Positions 26,184 to 33,189 of a stretch of 64,000 nt of DNA are shown in pieces. The stretch is taken from contig NZ_QARE02000002.1 of the NCBI RefSeq assembly GCF_003052515.2, positions 124,001-188,000 on the forward strand, in the 5' to 3' direction. Position 1 is the first letter of the stretch. Every line of letters starts with the position of its first letter. The DNA is from Pseudomonas sp. RIT409. Its GTDB lineage: Bacteria > Pseudomonadota > Gammaproteobacteria > Pseudomonadales > Pseudomonadaceae. The notes beneath the pieces were generated by a model. It was not told where the DNA came from. It saw only the letters and a program-made list of their open reading frames with translations, and made no database searches. Position numbers and translations under genes: made by a program.

Positions 26184-27691
26184 TGGGCAAGCTTCTGGTC
26201 ACCATCACCCCACCTACACCCAATGGCGATCTGCACATCGGGCACATGGCAGGCCCGTTTCTGGCGGCGGATATCTTCACCCGCGTTCAGCGTCAGCGAG
26301 GCCATGACTGCACATTGGTCTCGTACTCGGACGATTATCAGTCTTACCTGTTGCGTCGCGGGATCGAGCTGGATCGTGCGCCGCAGGAACTGGCGTTGGA
26401 GAACACCGACAAGATCAACGATACCCTGGCCAAGATGGGCATCGAAGTCGATTTCTGGATGCGCCCTTATCGCAACAACTACTTCAAGAGGGCCGTCGAG
26501 GAAACGTACGAAGCAGCGGTAAAGGCCGGAGCCATCTATAAGAAGGTCAGCCAGGAGCCCTATTGCGAACACTGTGACAAGTGGGGCTACGAGGCTTTCG
26601 GCCGCGGCAATTGCGATCATTGTGGATCGGACTCGGACGCGAGTCAGTGTGAAGAATGTGCGCACACACCCAATGCGTCGAAGATGAGTGGGTTTCACTG
26701 CAAGCTGTGCTCGGCGCAGATGATCTGGCGGCCTGTGGAACGCGAGTTCCTGGCGCTTTCGAATTTCCGCAGCCACCTCAAGAGTACGTTCGAGAACGCG
26801 CCGCTACGGCCCTTTATCCGTCGGTTCCTGAACGAGGAGTTCGAGATCGGCCCGATCGATTGGGCCATCACCCGCCCGCACGACGGCGGCCTCGACCTCA
26901 AGCCAGACGGCAGCCGCAGGATTCATACTTGGGCCATGGGGCTGTCGGGCTACCTGGGTGCCTTCCGCGAATACCTCAACGAGCATAAGCACGCCCCATG
27001 GGAGTACGACGAGTACTGTCGCTCTGGCAAAGGCCGGCTGGTGCATTTCCTTGGTTACGACTGCGCATTCAGCCACATGATGGTGTATCCGGCGTTGCTG
27101 CAGACGATGTACGGCTATCGCCTGCGTCAGACGTTTTATACCAACCAGTTCCTGACGCTGAATGGGAAAAACCTTTCGACCAGCCGTAACTATGCCATCT
27201 GGGCGCGGGATCTGGTCGCCGACGCCTGCACCGACAGCGCACGCTTTTATCTGGCGCTGATCGCGCCCGAACAGGACACCGATGACTTCGATGTGAACAA
27301 GTTCGCGACCTGGCGCGAGCAGACCTTCAACGAAGTACTCGCCAAACTGGCGGCCCAGGCCGAACGCGAACGCGTCGACGGCGACAGCCTCAAGGTGTCG
27401 TCGGCCGATGCCGCCGCGATCAAGTTGCTGGTCGCACGCTGGTTCGAAGTCACCTCCGTGGATCACTTCACCATGAAGGGCCTGGCGGTATTGCTCTCGG
27501 ACGTGATCAACGCGGCGCGTGATCGCCAACTCCTCGGCAAGCGCATCTTGCCGTACATGGCGCTGATCGGTGCGATGGGCGCCCCGGTGTTTCCGGACCT
27601 CGCCCGACAGATCCTGCGCTATTGCCGCTTCACCGAGAATGAAGTGTTCCAGCAATTGGTGTACGTCAGCGCCGTCGAGTACGAGATCTGA
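26183..27691 (+). CDS. MetRS-like enzyme, putative hydrazine synthetase subunit
   Basis: A 502-residue class I aminoacyl-tRNA synthetase homologue of the MetG type. The HIGH motif is intact (residues 18-21). A zinc region carries four CxxC pairs (Cys128/131, 144/147, 156/159, 173/176). The KMSKS loop is altered to NLSTS (330-334), which loses the catalytic lysines. A helical C-terminal domain is present but there is no tRNA-binding (Trbp111-type) extension. By analogy with Spb40/Tri28 it should activate an amino acid as adenylate and esterify it to an N-hydroxy-amino acid. It overlaps the cupin gene by one base and precedes the DAO gene by 16 bases. It is not the housekeeping MetRS. Confidence 0.82.
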   Translation: MGKLLVTITPPTPNGDLHIGHMAGPFLAADIFTRVQRQRGHDCTLVSYSDDYQSYLLRRGIELDRAPQELALENTDKINDTLAKMGIEVDFWMRPYRNNYFKRAVEETYEAAVKAGAIYKKVSQEPYCEHCDKWGYEAFGRGNCDHCGSDSDASQCEECAHTPNASKMSGFHCKLCSAQMIWRPVEREFLALSNFRSHLKSTFENAPLRPFIRRFLNEEFEIGPIDWAITRPHDGGLDLKPDGSRRIHTWAMGLSGYLGAFREYLNEHKHAPWEYDEYCRSGKGRLVHFLGYDCAFSHMMVYPALLQTMYGYRLRQTFYTNQFLTLNGKNLSTSRNYAIWARDLVADACTDSARFYLALIAPEQDTDDFDVNKFATWREQTFNEVLAKLAAQAERERVDGDSLKVSSADAAAIKLLVARWFEVTSVDHFTMKGLAVLLSDVINAARDRQLLGKRILPYMALIGAMGAPVFPDLARQILRYCRFTENEVFQQLVYVSAVEYEI

Positions 27692-27707
27692 CCGAGGGCA
27701 GTCGCTG

Positions 27708-28832
27708 ATGAAGACCTCATTCGATGTGATCGTGATCGGCGCGGGCGTCATGGGCGCCTCGATTGCTGCGGCATTGGTGGAGAATGGCCTGGACGTGGCC
27801 CTGATCGAAAAAGGAGTTGCCGGGGCTCAGGGCGCGACGCGAGACACTGGGGGGATCGTGCGCGGGCTGGAGCTGGATCCGGCGTTGCGCCCGTTGACCA
27901 GCCACCGTCCGCAGGATGACAGCACCGGCATCGTCCATTCCCTGTTCGCGCAGGCACTCAAACGCACGGGAGTGGCGTATATCGCCAGTTCCGATGTCTG
28001 CGGCCAGTATCTCGACGCGGTGGGCAGTGAAGGGACGCAGAACGTCGAACTGCATGCTTCGGTGGGGCCTCTGGACAACGGTCGTTTTTCGGCGCTGTGC
28101 CCGCAGGAATGCCTTTTGATCGAGCGCAACGGCGGGATCGTCGATGCGCGGGTGGCCGTGGCGAACCTTTGCCGGTACGTCCGCGAAAAGGCGACCTTCA
28201 TTGACCATCTGGCGGTGGATCACTGCCGGGATGGGGGCGGCCAGGTCCAGGTCTTCGCCGGTCCGCTGTGCCTGACGGCGACATGGGCGGTCGATGCCAG
28301 TGGTGCCAATGGTCCCCTGGCCAGACCGCAGGGCGCGGTCCATGCGCGGACGATACCGTTCACCCGGATGGGGTGCGATCAATCGCCGAGCATGCCGGTC
28401 ATTGCGCATCATTTGAATACCTATCTATTGCCACTGGGGCGCAGTGTGATGCAGGTCGGAGGGCAGCGACGGCAACGCGCTGGACATGCTGACCAGTTGA
28501 ACCTTGCGAGTCTCGACAATGAACAGGATGTCGTCGAGCGTGTGGCGCGGCTTGGCTACGACGCGCATCACTGCTGGCCGTTGGTGACTCAAGTGGGCTG
28601 GGATGCCTATACCGATGATGGTCGGCCGCTGATCGGTCGCTTCAGTGACGACAGTCACCTCTACCTGGCAACCGGCTTCTGTGGCATAGGTTTCAAGATG
28701 GCGCCCAATGTCGCGGAACGTTTGGCGTATGAGTTGAGCAGCCTGATGGCGGGGGTAACTCTGGACAAGAGCCACTGCTCCACGATGCAGGCTTTCTGTC
28801 CTTCCCGCTTTACCGAGGTCGCCTTGTCATGA
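27708..28832 (+). CDS. FAD-dependent amine/amino-acid oxidase (DAO family)
   Basis: A 374-residue flavoprotein of the D-amino-acid oxidase/glycine oxidase superfamily. It opens with the FAD-binding strand VIVIGAGVMGASIAA; AVDASGANG and the C-terminal second flavin segment LYLATGFCGIGFKMAP are also present. ATG 27708 follows GAGGG. In the s56-p1 and triacsin pathways an enzyme of this family oxidatively cleaves the lysine-derived half from the hydrazine intermediate and releases the hydrazino acid; its place between the MetRS-like and hydroxylase genes supports the same role here. It ends in an ATGA overlap with the next gene. The exact substrate is inferred. Confidence 0.8.
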   Translation: MKTSFDVIVIGAGVMGASIAAALVENGLDVALIEKGVAGAQGATRDTGGIVRGLELDPALRPLTSHRPQDDSTGIVHSLFAQALKRTGVAYIASSDVCGQYLDAVGSEGTQNVELHASVGPLDNGRFSALCPQECLLIERNGGIVDARVAVANLCRYVREKATFIDHLAVDHCRDGGGQVQVFAGPLCLTATWAVDASGANGPLARPQGAVHARTIPFTRMGCDQSPSMPVIAHHLNTYLLPLGRSVMQVGGQRRQRAGHADQLNLASLDNEQDVVERVARLGYDAHHCWPLVTQVGWDAYTDDGRPLIGRFSDDSHLYLATGFCGIGFKMAPNVAERLAYELSSLMAGVTLDKSHCSTMQAFCPSRFTEVALS

Positions 28833-29776
28833 TGCGCCTGGGAATCTGCGCGGCGCTGGACGTACGCACCACCTTGCACGCTCGAAGCTTTTTGCGCGGC
28901 GTCTATCTGTCGAGCCACTTGTTCAGCCATGTTCGTCGCGCTCAACACCTGTATTTCGACGACGGCGCCAGCGCCGAAGGCGGGCAAGCGGCTGCTGAAC
29001 GGTTCATCGAGGCAGGGGTCGATGCGGTCATTGGGCACTTCGCATCCGAGTCCGCCGCCGCAGTCATCGAGCGTTATGCACAGGCGGGCATTCCGCTGAT
29101 ACTCCCAGCGTCCACCTGCGCCCGGCTGACTGAAGACGGGCGCACCACGTTCCGGGTATGCGCCTCCGATCGCAAACTGGCGCAGCAGCTTTTGGCCTTT
29201 GCGCAAGAGGCCGGATTGAGCAAGTTGGCGTTGTTCGCGGATGCCAGTCTCCACGGCCAAAGGCAACTGCTTGAATTGGAGCAGGGCGCAAGCTTATCCA
29301 CAGTCCGCGTCGTGAGCGACCCTAACGAGGCTGACGCGTTGGTCTACTGCGGCCGCCTTAAAGCGAGCCACCAGTTCCTTGTGGATAACCGGGCGGCTGG
29401 ATGTGAATTACCTCTGATCTTCACCGACGACGCAGCGTCCCCTGCGCTCGTCCAAGGCGTTGCCCGTCCTGGCACGATCTACGTGGTGAGTTTTCCGATT
29501 GCCAGCGATCTGGCGGAAGCGCAGGGCGTCGATCAGGTGTACCAGCGCTTCTACGGCGAGCACACCCCGGTCTACGCCATCGAAACCCTCGCTGCGTTTT
29601 CCCTCGTCGACGCGGCTGCTCGTCAGCGTCGCAATTTGCTGGATGCGCTGCGCTTCGACCACTTTTCCACACCCGCAGGCCCCGTCAGTTTCAGCAACGG
29701 GGAGAACGATCACGCCCGTGTTTCGCTTTGGGTCTACGCCGACAAGCGCGTCCATGAACGACGGCTGCTGAGTTGA
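28829..29776 (+). CDS. Leaderless periplasmic-binding-fold protein (Peripla_BP_6-like)
   Basis: A 315-residue protein with the architecture of a branched-chain-amino-acid/amide binding protein: DDGASAEGGQAAAERFIEAG, then VIGHFASESA and a PLILPAS strand, and later VYCGRLKASH and TFRVCASD-type segments. It has no signal peptide, and no ABC permease or ATPase gene is near. A cytoplasmic protein of this fold recalls AmiC, which senses amides for AmiR. It may therefore sense or buffer an intermediate of this pathway, or have been recruited to catalysis. It overlaps the DAO gene by four bases and is clearly part of the operon. The fold is likely, the function unknown. Confidence 0.65.
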   Translation: MMRLGICAALDVRTTLHARSFLRGVYLSSHLFSHVRRAQHLYFDDGASAEGGQAAAERFIEAGVDAVIGHFASESAAAVIERYAQAGIPLILPASTCARLTEDGRTTFRVCASDRKLAQQLLAFAQEAGLSKLALFADASLHGQRQLLELEQGASLSTVRVVSDPNEADALVYCGRLKASHQFLVDNRAAGCELPLIFTDDAASPALVQGVARPGTIYVVSFPIASDLAEAQGVDQVYQRFYGEHTPVYAIETLAAFSLVDAAARQRRNLLDALRFDHFSTPAGPVSFSNGENDHARVSLWVYADKRVHERRLLS

Positions 29777-29825
29777 ACCGGGCCATTGGGCTCGCCACGT
29801 CTCATTCTTTTCAGGAAGAACCATC

Positions 29826-31184
29826 ATGAATCAGTTTGAAATCGAGGGTATGCGCCAGGAGTTGGACGTCGCATCAGTCGGCTTCGGTCCCGCCGGTATC
29901 GCGCTGGCCTGTGCGCTGGAAGACGAAGCGGAAGACAACGGCAAGAAGCCGTTCCAGCGGGTGAAGTTCTTCGAGAAAGGGCGCGATGCGACTTGGCATG
30001 GGGCGTTTTTATTGGCCGGAACTGACATCAACCATCATGTATTTCGTGACCTGGTGACCCCGCGTAACCCTCGCAGCCGTTTCTCTTTCGCCATGTACCT
30101 CAAGGCGAAAGGGCGCCTGTACAAGTTCGGTCTGCTAGGCCGCCCTGCCAGCCGAGTGGAGTGGTCGGACTACATCAGTTGGGTTGCCGACCAGTTGAAC
30201 GATTATGTGTCCTACGACGAAGGGGTTGTGGATATCTTACCGGTCACTGAGAGCGGCATCCTCAAGGCTGTGGATATCGTGACGCCGAAGGGCATCTATC
30301 GCACTCGGCGCTTGGTACTTTCGCACGGCAGCCTTCCCAGGATTCCCGAGGTGTTCAGCGCGCATTTAGGCGGCCGGGTGTTTCACACGTCGCAGTATTT
30401 GAAGAACGTCCACTTGGGCGGCGGCCCGATCGCCCAGCGCTGGCTGGTCCTGGGTTCTGGGCAAAGCGCGGGCGAAGCGGTTGCGCACCTCCTGGGCGCT
30501 GCACCGACCACCCAAGTGCACTCCGTCCACCGGGGCGTCGGGTTCAGAGTGGGGCAATTGGGGCAGTTTCCCAATATGGCTTTCCTGCCGGAGCAGGTGG
30601 ACTACTTCCACCAGTTGGAGCCGGCGCGGCGTACCCGAGTGTTCGATGAGATTCGCTCGACCAACTATGCCGGAATCGACGCCGATGAGAGCCAGGCCTT
30701 GTACTCCTTCATGTACGAGGGCGAGGTCAGCGGCCATCAGCGTCTTAATTTACACACCTGGTCCAGTGTCGAGTCTGTGGAAAAGGTCGGCGATGCCTAT
30801 TCCGTTGTGCTGCGTGACAACAATACCGGCAGTGAAACCACGCTCTATGTCGACGGAATCGTCCTCGGCACGGGTTACGAACAACTGGCTGTCCCGCCGC
30901 TGCTGACGCTGCTGCTGCCCTGGCTGGTGCGCGAAGAAGATGGCAGCCTGTCTGTGGACAGATCCTACCGAGTCAGCCTGCAAAACAGCGAAGGGTTGCA
31001 GATCCTGGCCAACGGCACCTCGGAGAAGACCCACGGCATCAGCGACGCGCAATCCTTCTCGATGGTGGCGCTGCGTGCTCAGCAATTGACCGATGCATTG
31101 CTTGCGACGCAACCGCGTCAGCTCGCAAAGGTTGTATCTCACCCTAAGCGGGCTGCGGCCGCGCGCGCCGAGGCTCGGTCATGA
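29826..31184 (+). CDS. L-lysine/L-ornithine N-monooxygenase family protein
   Basis: A 452-residue flavin N-hydroxylating monooxygenase (IucD/PvdA/SidA family) that hydroxylates a side-chain amine using NADPH and oxygen. Seen: FAD motif GFGPAGIALA (about 19-28), the FEKGRDATWHGAFLLAGTDI substrate/FAD segment, FRDLVTPRNPRSRFSF, the NADPH motif VLGSGQSAGEA near residue 207, and the C-terminal GTGYE (about 350). Lysine is preferred as substrate by analogy with Spb38/Tri26, but ornithine or 2,3-diaminopropionate cannot be excluded. The start follows AGGAAGAA, 49 bases after the binding-fold gene, and the stop overlaps the SbnA-like gene (ATGA). Confidence 0.87.
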   Translation: MNQFEIEGMRQELDVASVGFGPAGIALACALEDEAEDNGKKPFQRVKFFEKGRDATWHGAFLLAGTDINHHVFRDLVTPRNPRSRFSFAMYLKAKGRLYKFGLLGRPASRVEWSDYISWVADQLNDYVSYDEGVVDILPVTESGILKAVDIVTPKGIYRTRRLVLSHGSLPRIPEVFSAHLGGRVFHTSQYLKNVHLGGGPIAQRWLVLGSGQSAGEAVAHLLGAAPTTQVHSVHRGVGFRVGQLGQFPNMAFLPEQVDYFHQLEPARRTRVFDEIRSTNYAGIDADESQALYSFMYEGEVSGHQRLNLHTWSSVESVEKVGDAYSVVLRDNNTGSETTLYVDGIVLGTGYEQLAVPPLLTLLLPWLVREEDGSLSVDRSYRVSLQNSEGLQILANGTSEKTHGISDAQSFSMVALRAQQLTDALLATQPRQLAKVVSHPKRAAAARAEARS

Positions 31185-32200
31185 ATTTCATTTCTCATAT
31201 CGTGGGTGACTCGAATTTCGTCCGTGTGAAAGGTCTTGGCTTCGAGAACCTCCATCTGAAGCTGGAATCCTGTAACCCGGCGGGCTCGATCAAGATGAAG
31301 ACGGCTATTGGCTTGATCGATTCTTACGCAGAGCGCCGACTTATCCACAAGGATACCGTGCTGATCGAGTCGTCCTCCGGGAATCTTGGGGTGGCGCTGG
31401 CGATGATTTGCGCGGAACGAGGCTACAAGTTCTGCTGCGTCGTCGACCCCAATACCAACCTTCACAACATCAAAATGATGGAGGCGTTCGGTGCACAGAT
31501 CGTCATCGTCACCGAGCGTGACGACAACGACGGCTACCTCGGAACCCGCATCCGCTACATCCGCGATACGGTCGCTAGAGACCCGCGCCATCTTTGGCTG
31601 AACCAATACAGCAATCCGGCCAACGCTCGGACGCACGAGCAAACCACGGCTCGCTCGATTCACATCGCCTTTCCGGCGCTTGATTACCTCGTCGTTGGCG
31701 CGGGAACCACAGGGACCTTGATGGGCTGCGTGCAGTATTTCCGCAAGCATTCACCGCGTACCAAGATCATCGCCGTAGACAGCGCAGGCTCGGTCACTTT
31801 CGGGCAGGCGCCGGGCAAACGCTACATCCCTGGGCTGGGATCGAGTCAGATGCCGCCGATCTTTCGTGCGCATCACCTGCATAAACAGCAAGTAGTCGAC
31901 GAGCGTGCGACGGTGGCCATGTGTCGCTGGCTGGCCAGGTCCAATGGTGTGCTGGCCGGCGGCTCGACAGGCACCGTCATTGCAGGGCTGGCTGCGCCGT
32001 CACTGAATATTCCCAAGGATGCCGTAGTGGTCGCGATCTCGCCGGATGCCGGTGAGCGCTATTTGGAAACCATCTACAACGACGAGTGGGTCATTCAGAA
32101 ATTCGGGCTTGCCGAGCTGTCCGCGCTTTCCTCGCAGCCAATCAGCCGTTATCTCAAACAGTACGTGCATTCGTTCGAAAGGGAGGAGGCCAATGTCTGA
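31181..32200 (+). CDS. PLP enzyme, SbnA-like N-(aminocarboxyethyl)-glutamate synthase
   Basis: A 339-residue fold-type II PLP enzyme of the cysteine synthase superfamily. The PLP lysine lies in NPAGSIKMKTA (about residue 38), with the asparagine-containing loop SSSGNLGVALA, the glycine loop GAGTTGTLMG and the C-terminal GGSTGTV. Followed immediately by an SbnB-like gene, it is best read as SbnA, which joins O-phospho-L-serine to L-glutamate on the way to L-2,3-diaminopropionate. A beta-substituting synthase that uses another nucleophile, for example an N-N compound, remains possible. It overlaps genes on both sides (4 and 8 bases). Confidence 0.82.
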   Translation: MNFISHIVGDSNFVRVKGLGFENLHLKLESCNPAGSIKMKTAIGLIDSYAERRLIHKDTVLIESSSGNLGVALAMICAERGYKFCCVVDPNTNLHNIKMMEAFGAQIVIVTERDDNDGYLGTRIRYIRDTVARDPRHLWLNQYSNPANARTHEQTTARSIHIAFPALDYLVVGAGTTGTLMGCVQYFRKHSPRTKIIAVDSAGSVTFGQAPGKRYIPGLGSSQMPPIFRAHHLHKQQVVDERATVAMCRWLARSNGVLAGGSTGTVIAGLAAPSLNIPKDAVVVAISPDAGERYLETIYNDEWVIQKFGLAELSALSSQPISRYLKQYVHSFEREEANV

Positions 32201-33188
32201 TTTTCATGTGATACCGGGTGCCGTGATCAAAGACATTCTCGACGTGCAAGCACACTCGATGGTGGCGCGGGTCGAGAATGTCTATCTGCAGCACCACGAT
32301 GGACAGACGCTCAATCCAGACAGCTATTTTCTGCGTTTTCCACAGCAGCCTGCCAATCGCATCATCGCGTTACCTGCATCGCTGGAAGGCGAGGGGGCGG
32401 TGGCTGGCATCAAGTGGATCTCGAGTTTTCCAGCCAACGTTCAGCAGCAGAAGCCACGAGCCTCTGCGGTTGTGATCCTCAACGATCGGGAGACGGGCTA
32501 CCCGGTCGCCTGCCTTGAAGGCGCCCAGATCAGTGCCGTTCGAACGGCGGCCTCGGCGGTCTCGGGCGCTTACTGGCTTAACGGGCAGTCTCGGCAGGCG
32601 GGATCGGTGAGCTTCATCGGTGCCGGCGTCATCGCACGCAACATCGCGCGCATGTTGGCCGTGGAGGGATGGAATCTCGGGGAAGCCTTGGTGCATGACC
32701 TGGACTCAGCCTCGGCCAACGCATTGAAAGCCTTCATCGAACAGAGGGACTTATGCACAGCCCGCACTGGCTCACTTGAAGAGGCGTTGGCGGCAGATCT
32801 CGTGATTTTCGCCACGACCGCTGGCGAGCCCTACGTTACGCACCCGATGGCATTTCGGGCCGGTCAGGTGGTGCTCAACATTTCCTTGCGCGACATCTCC
32901 CCTGAAGTGCTGCTGGCGGCAAACAACCTGTGTGACGACGTCGAGCATTGCATGAAGGCCAACACCTCGCCGCATCTTGCCGAACAATTCACCGGTCATC
33001 GTCACTTCATGAACGGCACATTGGCGGGCCTGATGCGCGGCGAGGTCGCACTCGACCCAGGCAAGCCGTCGATCTTCTCGCCCTTCGGGCTTGGCGTGCT
33101 GGACCTGGCACTGGCCAAGTTCGTCGTGGATACCGCATTGGCTGAATCGCGTGCCGTGGCCATTGATGCGTTTTTTGAGAAACCCTGA
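32193..33188 (+). CDS. SbnB-like dehydrogenase (ornithine cyclodeaminase family)
   Basis: A 331-residue NAD(H)-dependent enzyme of the ornithine cyclodeaminase/mu-crystallin family. GIKWISSFPAN matches the SbnB substrate loop, EGAQISAVRTAASA precedes the Rossmann motif GAGVIARNIARM, and NISLRDISPE follows. SbnB oxidatively hydrolyses N-(1-amino-1-carboxyl-2-ethyl)-glutamate to L-2,3-diaminopropionate plus 2-oxoglutarate. The pairing with the SbnA-like gene makes this assignment strong. ATG 32193 follows GGGAGGAGG; the stop is one base before the next start. Confidence 0.85.
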   Translation: MSDFHVIPGAVIKDILDVQAHSMVARVENVYLQHHDGQTLNPDSYFLRFPQQPANRIIALPASLEGEGAVAGIKWISSFPANVQQQKPRASAVVILNDRETGYPVACLEGAQISAVRTAASAVSGAYWLNGQSRQAGSVSFIGAGVIARNIARMLAVEGWNLGEALVHDLDSASANALKAFIEQRDLCTARTGSLEEALAADLVIFATTAGEPYVTHPMAFRAGQVVLNISLRDISPEVLLAANNLCDDVEHCMKANTSPHLAEQFTGHRHFMNGTLAGLMRGEVALDPGKPSIFSPFGLGVLDLALAKFVVDTALAESRAVAIDAFFEKP

Positions 33189-33189
33189 G

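Noticed and set aside
26183..27691. Housekeeping or resistant methionyl-tRNA synthetase
   Set aside because: The KMSKS loop is lost, the C-terminal tRNA-binding domain is missing, and the gene overlaps a cupin gene in a biosynthetic operon.
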